Source of the DNA: Eretmocerus hayati
Lineage: Eukaryota; Arthropoda; Insecta; Hymenoptera; Aphelinidae
DNA: 64,000 bases
Reading direction: 5' to 3'
NCBI GenBank assembly: GCA_029851415.1
Contig: CM056741.1
Span: forward strand, 68,872,282-68,936,281
In this document: piece after piece, positions 12,475-23,409 of the stretch
Layout of the letters: each line of letters starts with the position of its first letter
Numbering within the stretch: the stretch's first letter is position 1
Translations under genes and position numbers: made by a program
The notes under the pieces: generated by a model
What the model saw: only the letters and a program-made list of their open reading frames with translations
Told to the model about the DNA's origin: nothing
Database searches by the model: none

Positions 12475-14522
12475 TTGTATCGACGGAGAATCGCGTTGAT
12501 GACCGGTCGTGCAGATGTTTTGTTCTAATCGTCAAGAAGAGCTACTAAATTGTTATTCATGTTCTGGAACCAGAATAAAATTACCCATCCCATAACTGTT
12601 ATGGAAGTCAGTCAAATATGTGTTCAGAAAGAAATTTCGTTCACAAAAGACTCCTACTTTATCGTTCTGCAACTTGATGACAGATATAGCTTGAACGAAC
12701 AGTTGTTGAACAATAATCCAACCACTGGTGAACAGTAGTTCATATACTAAACTGAGAGATGTCTTTTAGGTCAAAAGGCACTATTCAAAAACTATCCTGG
12801 GTCAATTTTCTAGATTTTCTCTTACTAGCCTTGAATCCTTGACGAATTTTTCTCAAGTTTGTTCGAATGGATAAAGTTTGGGAATTCGCTGAGAAAAATC
12901 ACAGGAAGTCCTGACCACCATTTATCAAAAATAACAGCGATGTTCACAACAAGATGACCTTCCCTAATTTCGTATCAATGGACTGTCTACGGTTGTACTT
13001 GCGCTAGCGGGACGAATTTTTTGCGTTGAATCAAAGATGGAACTCCTCCTCAAAATTGGTTGAGGATCCTCTTCGAAATTCTTTTCTCAATCTTGCGCTC
13101 GTGAGCTCTGAACCCCTTCTCACACCCAAAACTGGATTATCATCTCCAAAATGAACAATACTGGAATTTCAGATAAGATAAATGTTACTCTGGCGATGTC
13201 ATTCTGATGGACATCAAATCAACTATTCAAAGCATTTAGATGTTACATATCTATTGCATCTCGGAGGGTACTCAAACGGAACCATGTCTGACTGTGTCTA
13301 TTTTCAAATTGGACTAAAATCATCAGAGATGCTCATACTCAATCTTATCCCCAGGACCTTTCACGAATAACATTAGTCGATACGCATGTCTGTCGAATCC
13401 GTTTTCAGAAATGTCCTATTATGTCGAGACTCTGAAATAACTGATGTTGAAGTTGCAATGCTAATTTTGGCACTCATTTCCATCTCATTGCTCGAGGACC
13501 AAGTTTTTTTAGATTTTCCCTATTTGATCCAGCCGCAATTTCGAATGAAATTTATCGTGAGAAAATCGTGTGCGGATTCATATTTTTCGAATACGATGAT
13601 TAAAAACAGCGAGTATGCAAGAACACATGAAATTTTACATGCGTTAAATACCGTGTTAAAAGTGGTCGAGTTACTGGAAAGAACTCTCATATCTCTAGGA
13701 TCCGAACAGATACATGAATTGTATAGTTTTTTGGTCAGGCTATATGTTTCTTCTGTCTGGTAAACCAAAAAAAATCCAAATAGTTCCGTCCCTGAGCAAT
13801 GAGATCTATGAAATCACCTGAATTCGGGTTTTTGTGGTTCCAATCGAACATTTTAGAATCTTGACGTGGTGCATTAATTCTTAGACCCACCAACTCAGAT
13901 CATGCGCAGAACTAATTTCAGTTCATGGTGCATATTTCAAACGTCAAAACATATTCTTTGTGCTAACGATTGCTATTCAAATCTCCCTTCAGTCTCTCAT
14001 TCATCCTGGTGTTCAAAGATGATGCAATAACATTCATTCAAATTTCGATCAATATTCGCAAATTTTAGGATCAATTGAAAACAACCCTCGGAAGTTTGTG
14101 AATGATGCTAGAATGGATAGCAAGAGAGAGTAACATCTCTCCGGCGAAACGTCTTCTCCTATATATCTGGTTCGTGGCCTATTTTGTTTTGGACGAAATC
14201 TCAAGACTGCTTTTTCTTGATGCAATATCAAGAGTTTTCAATGAATACTGTTTCGCCGTAAAGCTCACGATTATAAAAGCGAGACTCCTCAACTATACGT
14301 TGGTGCTATGCATCTAAGACTGCGGTGCAGCTCGATTTCAGGAGCATTCGGTAGCGAGCCAATCTGAATTATCCTCCAACTTCATGACTTAACTCATGGA
14401 TTTTGGGAAAATGAAATAGGTTCGCCAAGCGAATGGAGGCAGGAGCTACTATGAATCTTCCATCGAATTATGTATCAATTTCATTTTTCGGATTCTAATG
14501 AGTTTTTGGTGCAATCGGCGCG
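12475..14522. other. Unassigned spacer
   Basis: About 2 kb of AT-rich DNA. The longest open stretches (for example 13386-13763, + strand) match nothing I know and lack a gene-like context. I see no transposon termini. Confidence 0.35.
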
Positions 14523-14716
14523 ATCATCGTGTGGTCAGTTCCATGTAGATTGCACCGCTGAAAGATTGAACCTTGTTTACAACTTTGTAGAGAACTTTGT
14601 GAACAACCTTGTAAATTACCTCGTGAACAGGGTTGTTCTCAAAGTTCTCTACAAAGTTGTAAACAAGGTTCAATCTTTCAGCGGTGCAATCTACATGGAA
14701 CTGACCACACGATGAT
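14523..14716. repeat. Near-perfect 194-bp palindrome (MITE-like hairpin)
   Basis: The arms are essentially perfect over about 78 bp and begin ATCATCGTGTGG on each strand, with a central loop of roughly 35 bp. A diverged third arm fragment follows at about 14773-14812 (CTCTACAAGGTTGTGAACAA type). The structure suits a foldback MITE or a source of hairpin small RNA. Confidence 0.8.
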
Positions 14717-14819
14717 GTTTGAATACCACAACTGATCACAGGGTCGTTTCCGAGAATGTTTCTAATGTCCTCTACAAGGTTGTGAACAAGATTCGATCTT
14801 TTAGCGGGACGAAATCGGA

Positions 14820-16187
14820 AATTATTCTCTGATTTAATCTTATCTCGCAATGGCTTTCGTACTTCTGATTGAACGAGAATTGTTGCTCATCAGATCACAA
14901 GACTGGGACCTCTTAATTTGAACAAATCGAAAACTAAGAAATATGCCAGGCATTCATACAGGCGTAACCATCGAAACATTCCACATCCACCCCAGCGAGA
15001 CCTTCAGTTTTTCTTATCAGGTTATGGATGTTGATGATCCGACAAAACAGACGAGGCGTGAATATTTTGAATAGAACTCTTTCTTATTAGTTTCCAAGGC
15101 CTTGTAGAAGAGTTTCAGTAGGTCTTCTCAATCAAATTTTCATAGAAGATCAAGTTCAGCAGAAAATTCTTACAATTTTACTTCATTTCGAATCGTTCAC
15201 GTTCATAGAACAATTTTAACTCAAACTCTTCAATCTTACGATAGTATATTACTGTACTAGGCAGGGAAATTAGATTTCCGTGACTGCGTGATGATAATGC
15301 CGAGGCGAAGCCGAGGCATTGATATCACACTGTCATGGGCATCCCACTTCTCTGTCGAGTGCTGTATACTATTTTTTCTCCTCTCGGCCCGAAAGTACGT
15401 CGAAATTGTACTAATTAGTACAAAAATACGTGTTTAACCTCACTCCTCCAGTTGTTTACAATTTTGAAGGGGTGGGCTGTACAAGCAGATGACCTCACAG
15501 CTTTTACTTACTGCTTTACCATTGCCATACCTATTTGTGATGTGATGTACTCGTCCGCCCGACTTTTGCTGGTCGGGGCGGACGTATAAGCAATAAAATA
15601 ATAAAGTGAAATGTGTTGTGGATGAAAGCTGAATGATATATTATCACATGATCTAATTTGGGCCTTGAATTCGATACAAAGATGTCTCAACACCAAGTCA
15701 TCGTGGCCCTAAGCTCTTGTCTCTGACAATGAGTATTTTGTGTGCCTCGTCAATTTATGTCATGGGGCATTAGAAATCCTGCTCTATAGTCGGCTTCTGA
15801 GAGCTTCCTGTTCAAGCAGCAGTATTTATAAAAGGATACCGCCTGTCAAGTGTACACAAATCATAAATAAACACATTGATAAACATAAACTCAATAGGTT
15901 ATGTTTTGCATGCATGTCTCGTGCGCTCTCTGCACAGCAAAATAGCGCAGGCAGCGCAGGATGCAGCGAAAATCGACAGCCGATCAAAGCGCGAGTTGAC
16001 TCGGGCCGGCAGCAAAAGTCGAGCTTTCGTGACCAAAATGAGGCGTGGAAGGACGTACTTTCGTGCCGGGAGGAGGAAAAACTGTTTACTCAAAGTTTAT
16101 CTCAAAGTAGTGCCACACATCATGATTCAGTCTTGCCCCATCGATTACTACCGTCAGACTAGCTCGCTATACAGCTGCTTGCAATGA
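14820..16187. other. Unassigned spacer with small hairpins
   Basis: No recognisable gene. A hairpin with arms GTGATNATAATGCC-like lies at about 15286-15327, and a GC-rich one (GTCCGCCCGAC and its complement) at 15553-15583. A TATA-like TATTTATAAAAGG near 15826 precedes a short Lys/Arg-rich open stretch that has no usable ATG. Confidence 0.35.
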
Positions 16188-16496
16188 AGTCGGAAAGTTG
16201 TAAGTAGTAACAGACAGGGACTGATCAGACGCGTAATATTGTAAATGTGTACGATATCCCATGAGTTGGTATTATCTCATCTCGATGCTTGAAAACTCAT
16301 CCGGTGGTCTATGAAAATACAGTCGTAGATCTAAAACTCCCATGGGAATCTGATGGTAAAGATGATATTACCGGGGAATATTGAAAACATAACTTCGCAT
16401 TCTCCCATCGAAGTCTACGTGCAAGTCTCATTTTGTTGAAAAATGTACCATAACTCAAAGGTCATGTGGATTCTCGCTATTCTATTCTGAGGCCTT
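16188..16496 (+). repeat. Dispersed repeat, copy A
   Basis: This stretch matches, at clearly above-chance similarity, the reverse complement of about 29446-29771. Shared blocks include GACAGGGACTGATCAGACGC and CATGAGTTGGTATTATCTCA. No terminal repeats were identified, so it may be part of an unrecognised retroelement or an old duplication. Confidence 0.65.
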
Positions 16497-17091
16497 ACAT
16501 CTTATTATCATGTTTTTGGACTTCTCTGAACCCTTTGAAGAACCATAAGTATCGGTACGGTCTTCTATGCGAATTCTAAGATGGAACTTCCTGTATATGG
16601 CACTATTCAACTCATCTACAAGAGATCCTTCGTGTATATTCTGATCGTTCCCTCTGAGCCAATCGCGAAAGAAACTGGGTCATTCTGCTGGTTCCGGGGT
16701 GTGACGAGACTCCAGCCCCAGTTGCACCCACCGGATTGCGTAGTCCGCACAGCTTTATCCAGTGGCTCATGGCAGCTTAAGCCTTGGCAATCTGGGTGAG
16801 TAGTGAGGTCAGGTTGTGATAAAGCTGCCCTCGGGAAGCCCACGCATATGGTAGGGGATAACCAGGTTAGAGCCCATAAATAGGTACCCGGTATAACAAT
16901 GTCAATATAAGCGTATTCTCCCTGAGCCAGGCTCGAGTTTGTGATGCAATATTCATCCCTCAAGCGCGCATAAATCAATATCAGATGATCAGAGAACGAC
17001 TTCTTGATTCCGTAACTGTCAAACTTGATATGTCTGAAAGGTGAACTCACATTACGATGCAATTTCTCCAAAATGTTTTCCTGAGTCTCTC
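16497..17091. other. Unassigned flank of the CACGG transposon
   Basis: The minus strand is open for about 160 codons (17098-16616), but the frame has no ATG at its start and runs into the transposon end. I recognise no family. The stretch just left of 17092 rejoins the host sequence at 18936 across the insertion; see the finding on the empty site. Confidence 0.3.
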
Positions 17092-17095
17092 CCGC

Positions 17096-18931
17096 CACGG
17101 TGATCCTGAACCAAGTCTATCCTCCGCTGACGACAGCAAGTGGGATTCTTCTTAGATATGGTTTGGGACATCTGTGGGATCACAACCCACTAAGAGTCAA
17201 AATCGCCACTTGGGCCGTTTGTTAAAAAAGGCGGAAAAACGTGTTCTTTCGATGATTTCCCCTCTTCTACCCTCAGAAACTCGAAAGGAGCGCATTTTAT
17301 CGAAAAATATGTAGAGCATTTTTTTGTAGAACTTGAAACGATGAATAAAAAAGGTCTCAACACATTTTTCCATATAAGACCTCCTGTTCCTGTAATAAAC
17401 GTATTTCGTCTGAGACTCGTATTTTATCTGTCATTTTTCACGGTTTCGACCCCATAACTCGAAACGAATACATTTCATCAAAAAATATGTACATTAAATA
17501 TTTGTAGATCTTCAAAGGATAAACAAGAAATATATGTACATATCCTTTTATGTAAGGCCTCCTGTTTCTAATACGAGTCTCAGGCGGAAATACGTTTATT
17601 ACGGGAACGGACGACCTTGTAACGAAAAATGTGTTGAGACCTTTTTGATTTATTTTTCAAAGATCCACAAAAAATGACTGTACACTTTTTTCGATAAAAT
17701 GCATTCCCTTCGAGTTATGGGGTCGAAACCGTGAAAAATGACACATAAAATACGAGTCTCAGACGAAGTACGTTCATTACAGGAACAGCAGGTCTTATAG
17801 ATAGATAGATAGATAGATAGTTCTTTATTCCACCTTGGGGTAGGACCCCGTCTGGTGTGATATAGTGATTACATAGGATATACAAGAAGGAAAAAATGCT
17901 TAAAATTAAGTGATAATGGTTACACTTTGAATTAAAGATAAACTTTGGTCCGCAGAAACCATCTCAAAAGAATTCATTTTAGACTAATCTAGTAACGTAG
18001 TAACAATAGAACAATTCAAATTTTTACTTAATCATAATACTAGTCGAAATACAATTGCAATGCGAATAGTTATGTAGTGTGTAGTGTAGGCATGTCGACT
18101 TTCACGAGCGTTATTTTCGAAGTTCAGACGTCTAGCAAGATCAGTGTAGAATAGGGTAACAAAGAAATTGAGAAGCGACAAAAATATGAAAAAGGTGTTG
18201 ATGATTTTTCGATGGTTAGTTCAGTTCAACTAATGAACACGAGAGATTTTCGTTCACGATTCGCGAATTCCAATCATTTATGTCACGTTTGAATAGTTCC
18301 TCTCTGAAGAACTCCTTCATTGGCTCAATTTGATCACGATCAAAAACAGAAACTCCCAAGGAGTTTAGGAGAATTGACGCGTTTATTTGGAACGACTTTG
18401 TCCAGGCATTTGAGTTTGCTTTAGCGTAAATAAGCACTTCTTTGGGGTTTCTTTCAGATCTCCTAAGAAAGGTATCAACTCCTAGCCGAACAAAATTATC
18501 AGCCAGATAGTTTGGTGTGCCTGTTGAAATTACTTTATAGGCTAAGTTACAAGTGAGATATTCTCTTCTCCTACTAACTGACATCCAATTCAGAGAAATT
18601 CTATGGGGGGTGACATGAGATTCACGCCCCAAGTTACCTAGAACAAGTATTATATGGAAAAATGTGTGGAGACCTTTTTTGTTTATCGTTTCAAGTTCTA
18701 CAAAAAGTTGCTCTACATATTTTTCGATAAAATGTGTCCCTTTCGAGTTTTTGAGGGTGAAAAAGGGAAAAACATTGAAAAAACACGTTCTTTCGACTTT
18801 TCTCAAAAACGGCCCAAGTGGCGATTTTGATTCTTACTAGGTTGTGATCTCACAGATGTGCCGAACCATATCCAACAAGAATCCTACTTGCTGTCGTCAG
18901 CGGAGGGTAGACTTGGTTCAGGGCCACCGTG
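17096..18931. mobile_element. Non-autonomous CACGG-ended DNA transposon with a nested LINE
   Basis: The ends are CACGGTG and CACCGTG, with a 4-bp CCGC target duplication at 17092-17095 and 18932-18935. Long inverted arms (17096-17412 against about 18653-18931) pair, and repeat-like internal blocks cover 17412-17796. It shares GCCACTTGGGCCGTTT with the larger element at 19032-23405, so the two are one family. A truncated LINE fills 17797-18652. Confidence 0.8.
17797..18652 (-). mobile_element. 5'-truncated LINE fragment nested in the transposon
   Basis: The minus-strand 3' end carries a (CTAT)n tail (17797-17820 as GATA repeats on +). The open frame over 18216-18650 encodes the basic, Trp-containing C-terminal tail typical of LINE reverse transcriptases (SLNWMSVSRRREYL and on). 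The insertion splits the host-element block GGTCTTATATGG, which is continuous in the opposite arm (near 17375). Confidence 0.75.
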
Positions 18932-19031
18932 CCGCGAGAATAGACTCAAAAGACCAGTGATCAATAGCTCTTTCCTCAAAATTGGTACTAGGTTATCATT
19001 ACTATCTCGATAGGCATGATGGTTCTTCAGT

Positions 19032-19603
19032 CACGGGTCGCTAGAACTAGGTCTAAATCCATGGTGCAGACCACCCAAGGGATTGTTGTGGGATATCACT
19101 TTAGGCCCCTGTGGGATCATCTTCCAGCTAATATGGAAATCGCCACTTGGGCCGTTTTTTAATAAAGTCCAAAAAACGTGTTTTTTCGCGACCTTTCGAC
19201 CTTTTACGCTCTATAGCTCGAACGGGATGCCTTTTTTTGAAAAATTTGTAGAGACCTTTTTTGTAGATCTGAAAAAATTAACAAAGAATATGTCCTTGTC
19301 CAATCTCAAAAGACTGACCTGTTGAAGAAATTAGAGCTTTTTTCGTGAAAAATTATATTTTTTCCGCTCTCTCGCTTCACAGCTCGAATAGGACGCATTT
19401 TTTCGAAAAATGTGTAGAGACCTTTTTTGTAGATCTTGAAAAATTAAGTGAAAATATGTCCTTGTCCTATCCCGTAAGACTCATTTGTTGAGCATATGAG
19501 AGGTTTTTTCACCAGAGATCATATTTACCCCGTAATTTTCCTCTATTTTATAGACATAATTATAAAATAATGTGTTCCCTATAGGATAACTTTTATAAAC
19601 CAT
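19032..19603 (+). repeat. Left terminal inverted repeat of the transposon
   Basis: Pairs with 22826-23405. It contains two subterminal repeat units (starting near 19213 and 19381), each with GTAGAGACCTTTTTTGTAGA followed by a TGTCCTTGTCC block. Such arrays often serve as multiple transposase binding sites. Confidence 0.8.
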
Positions 19604-20147
19604 GATTCCGATGAATTTTTCCTCCAACTGTATATCAATATCTTAGAGGTTTTACATACATAAAGGAAGACGTGTGTTTACGACAAATAAATCTTGAAAT
19701 AATCAAATGTGTTTTACGGCAATCAAAATTATCCTCGGCAGGCAAAAATACCATGTAGTTATTCACAATGCCAGAAAATGGTGCATTGTGAGGAAAAAAT
19801 AAAAAAAATTGGTAAGCGTGATTAATGACGGTATGAGAAAGAGAAATTTGCAAACCAAGTCAATTTATTCACTTTGCATAATATTTCAAGGATTACGTGA
19901 TCCGATCTTACACTCCAGATGAATCATTAAGTCATATTTATAATCGAATCGATTCCTAATGTAGCTAACATAGTCGCACTTTTTTTACAAAGAATGAGTT
20001 TCATTGAAAACACAAAAGTATAAAGCATAATTTCTCTAAAGACGAGTCTCACATCAAATTCCTTGATCAATGGCATAGAAGAAAATTCATTCCGAGTGCT
20101 CGTGCACAATCACATATCCTGAGATCTCTTTTAACAATATATTAGCT

Positions 20148-22196
20148 TTAGACGTGGTGGCTATTATAGTGACAGACTGCCTTCAATAATTGCTGAGGAT
20201 ATTCTGGGTTTGTTTTTCCAAACTTGAAGTTGTTCCAGGTACCTTTGAAATCGGCGTGGGCTGATTCAACACTCTGTTCACTGTAGAAACCGAGTCCGCG
20301 GCGAGCTTTTTCGCAGAAATATTTTATATGAGTGAACACTGCGTGAACCTTAGGTGTCACACTTATATCAAGATCCAGATAACTGCAACGAAACTTTTCA
20401 ATGTATTCTCCATAACTAGGATCCAGAGTAGCTGAAAAACACGAGTCCACAACTTGGCAAAAGTCAGAGAAACATAAGACATAGGGCAAGCACTCGACAC
20501 TACCGTTAGCTCTTAGCCAATCCACCCTATTCAAGAGGATTTTACAAGCGTTTCCTGCGAACGATGGTTCCCCATATGTCATTTCTCTCGTCACATTACA
20601 TACTTTGGCCCACAGCATAGCATCACTCTTGCTCACTTTCAACAGGTGTTTGTATATGTGATTGAATACACCAATCATCACGTGTAATTGTGGAGGAGGG
20701 ATTGTTTCGATTATTTCTGACCCATCTTTTTTCTGTATGATAGGTTCATTCACACAGTTCTTGAATTTCTTCGCTTGCTTCTTATTGCTTCCGGACTTTT
20801 GCCACTTTTTGAACTGATCTTCACAGTCTTCCCAAGTGCGGTAGTTTCCGCATCGAGACAGATTATCTTTTTCGACATCGCACCAACAACAAGGACAAGT
20901 ACTAGAATGCGACATCAATCCAGCAAGAATATTAGCAAGCTTCAAGTCAGTGGCGATAGTGAAATCTAATTCATCAAGTTTCAGGCTTTTCCACAATTTA
21001 CGTACGTTTTCACTATTCTCTTGGGCATTCTCCACCACGGCGAGAATGAGTAGTTTTTTCACTCCACTATCTCGGAAATCCTGCGCTGCAATACCTTCCT
21101 CGTACGTTTGGCGTTTTCTTTTACGGCTAGGTTGCGCAAGAGTTGTACAATCCTCGTCCAGTGATTGTAACGATGCACAAATCTTCATAAAACCCCCGCC
21201 TCCATCTAAGCCAATTTTCTTATGAACTTTCTTCGTTCCACGCAACTGTTGGATATGACTAAATAGGCCTTCGATATCTTTGCAAATAACGAACTTCTTT
21301 TTCTCTATCGCTGTGTTCTTTCCTACACATCGCGTGAAAACGTCTTCTCTCACTTCAAAAAACTCGTCGAGTTTGTGATTTGATACGTCCAATTTAGTCA
21401 TCAGGTTGGGTTCGAACATCCTTCTATTCCTCGAAGCCACTCGGAAAGCAGTGCTTATTCCCTTCATTTTTTTAGAACTGAGCCCAAACCGTGTCTGAAC
21501 TTGTGATACATCAGATGAAGAAATTTGACGAACTTCTTTGGTTTTCAATTGGCCTACTGATACACGGAGACGTTTTCCACGTCTTTGAGGGAGGAGTATC
21601 TCCTTAGATTCATGTTTCTTCCTTGCTACCGCCTTTGTTCCGAGGGAATCCTTAATGTAGCTGCAGACCATCTGCTCTTTCTGTGTGAAAGACAGTTTTG
21701 AGTCTGCTATTTGTTTTATATTTCGATACCGCCGGGATGTCTGGCAGTTATGTCTCCTCCCCTTAGCTATTGTCATTGAGCATTTCGAGCAATTTTTGTT
21801 TGTGTTCAACTTTTTTTTAGAGACGGGTGCAAACTTTTTCTTCCTATTCCAAGTTTCTCGACCATTTTTTCGAGCCAAACAACACAAAGTGCAAGGACAT
21901 ATCCCAGCTTCTCGCGATGATAGTTTTTCTGGCGGTGGGTATGTATATTTGCTATAATCTGGGAACTGAAGTTTTACACTTTTCTCGCCTTTCGATAAAC
22001 GATACACTCCAATCCTACACGCACTGCATATGGCTGCTGGCAACCTATCGTCTTCCAAATTGTAAGATAAGAATTTCTGAATCAGATTTTTCATGGACGC
22101 ACCAATCACTTTCATAGAACTTTTTTTTCCTTGGCACAATACACAGATTCTTCGCCTATTCTCCGCGTGAGAATACGCGTGATCTTTAGTAAGCAT
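20148..22196 (-). CDS. DDE-type transposase, CMC/Chapaev-like, 682 aa
   Basis: The frame is complete from ATG (22196) to TAA. An upstream in-frame GTG is not a eukaryotic start, and a TGA stop precedes it. The N-terminus has a C-x2-C ... C-x2-C zinc module (CVLC and CSAC, about residues 18-60), and further paired cysteines and basic stretches follow, as expected for DNA binding. Candidate catalytic acids are D331 (IGLDGGGG), D417 (ATDLKLANIL) and E644 (EQSVESAH). Between the last two lie SHSSTCPCCWC (about 430-439) and LHVMIGVFNHIYKH (about 504-517). These fit the zinc-binding Cys/His pairs known from RAG1 and CMC transposases. The element likely moves itself and the related short element at 17096-18931. 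Family placement needs a profile search. Confidence 0.75.
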   Translation of the reverse strand: MLTKDHAYSHAENRRRICVLCQGKKSSMKVIGASMKNLIQKFLSYNLEDDRLPAAICSACRIGVYRLSKGEKSVKLQFPDYSKYTYPPPEKLSSREAGICPCTLCCLARKNGRETWNRKKKFAPVSKKKLNTNKNCSKCSMTIAKGRRHNCQTSRRYRNIKQIADSKLSFTQKEQMVCSYIKDSLGTKAVARKKHESKEILLPQRRGKRLRVSVGQLKTKEVRQISSSDVSQVQTRFGLSSKKMKGISTAFRVASRNRRMFEPNLMTKLDVSNHKLDEFFEVREDVFTRCVGKNTAIEKKKFVICKDIEGLFSHIQQLRGTKKVHKKIGLDGGGGFMKICASLQSLDEDCTTLAQPSRKRKRQTYEEGIAAQDFRDSGVKKLLILAVVENAQENSENVRKLWKSLKLDELDFTIATDLKLANILAGLMSHSSTCPCCWCDVEKDNLSRCGNYRTWEDCEDQFKKWQKSGSNKKQAKKFKNCVNEPIIQKKDGSEIIETIPPPQLHVMIGVFNHIYKHLLKVSKSDAMLWAKVCNVTREMTYGEPSFAGNACKILLNRVDWLRANGSVECLPYVLCFSDFCQVVDSCFSATLDPSYGEYIEKFRCSYLDLDISVTPKVHAVFTHIKYFCEKARRGLGFYSEQSVESAHADFKGTWNNFKFGKTNPEYPQQLLKAVCHYNSHHV

Positions 22197-22825
22197 TATC
22201 ACTTCAACTCACTATTCACGTGTAATAATAATCGAAGTGAACGAGAAATTATTCAACCGAACAGCTCACATATCAGTGCGGATAATCCAGTGCTCAATCA
22301 ATCTTTGATATAAATTACGAGACTACAAAATTGACACTGATAACAATACACAAATGACCCACGGCGAGCCAAGCCGAAAAGGTAAACAAACGCCTAAGAG
22401 AGAGCGAGAGAGGAGGTGGGGGGGGAGAAGGAAGGGACCCGAGACGTATTAGTATCAGTTGTGATAAAGGTTTGCTGGATTTTCGGTGCGCATGTGATCA
22501 GAAATTATTCAAACTGATAGATGGAAGTATACTATTCTGATCTATAGCGGGATCGAATGGAATGAGTCTCGCTTATATAGCTGGATCATGAATTCCACAT
22601 AGCTTAGAGTAATGTTTACTCAAACGCTAGTTTTGATTGCCAAAAAGAGAACATTTCATCATTTCTAGATTCATTTGTCGGAAGCATATACGTTCTCCTT
22701 TATGTATGTGAAATTCTCTCTAAGATATTGAGATATGATTCGAGGGAAAATGCATCGAAATCAGCAATCAGCGACGAAGGTGCTCTGAGGAGGGTAATAG
22801 TTAGTCCTGTGCTTGTGTTTCGATG

Positions 22826-23405
22826 GTTCATGAAAAGTTATCCTATAGAGATGCCGATGGAACACATTATTTTATAATTATGTCTATAAAATAGAGGAAA
22901 ATTACGAGGTAAATACGATCTCTGGTGAAAAAACCTCTCATGTGCCCAACAAATGAGTCTTACGGGATAGGACAAGGACATATTTTCACTTAATTTTTCA
23001 AGATCTACAAAAAAGGTCTCTACACATTTTTCGAAAATATGCGTCCTATTCGAGCTGTGAAGCGAGAGAGCGGAAAAAATATAATTTTTCACGAAAAAAG
23101 CTCTAATTTCTTCAACAGGTCAGTCTTTTGAGATTGGACAAGGACATATTCTTTGTTAATTTTTTCAGATCTACAAAAAAGGTCTCTACAAATTTTTCAA
23201 AAAAACGCATCCCGTTCGAGCTATAGAGCGTAAAAGGTCGAAAGGTCGCGAAAAAACACGTTTTTTGGACTTTATTAAAAAACGGCCCAAGTGGCGATTT
23301 CCATATTAGCTGGAAGATGATCCCACAGGGGCCTAAAGTGATATCCCACAACAATCCCTTGGGTGGTCTGCACCATGGATTTAGACCTAGTTCTAGCGAC
23401 CCGTG
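22826..23405 (-). repeat. Right terminal inverted repeat of the transposon
   Basis: Reverse complement of 19032-19603 with few differences. It retains both ~168-bp subterminal units and ends GCGACCCGTG next to the CAGT duplication. Confidence 0.8.
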
Positions 23406-23409
23406 CAGT

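Larger units (their letters stand above)
19032..23405 (-). mobile_element. Apparently autonomous CACGG-ended DNA transposon (CMC/Chapaev-like)
   Basis: The 4374-bp element is bounded by CACGGGTCGC inverted ends and a 4-bp CAGT target duplication (19028-19031 and 23406-23409). The terminal inverted repeats are about 570 bp each and each contains two diverged copies of a ~168-bp unit. Inside is a single uninterrupted minus-strand transposase gene (20148-22196). CAC ends, a 4-bp duplication and a DDE enzyme with Cys-Cys/His-His zinc ligands match what is known of the CACTA/Mirage/Chapaev group. The exact superfamily is inference. Confidence 0.8.

Noticed and set aside
15876..16187. Lys/Arg-rich 103-codon frame near a TATA-like box
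   Set aside because: It begins at a TTG codon, with no ATG early in the frame, and nothing similar is known to me.
16616..17098. 160-codon minus-strand frame as a gene
   Set aside because: There is no ATG at its start, it enters the transposon end, and no domain is recognised.
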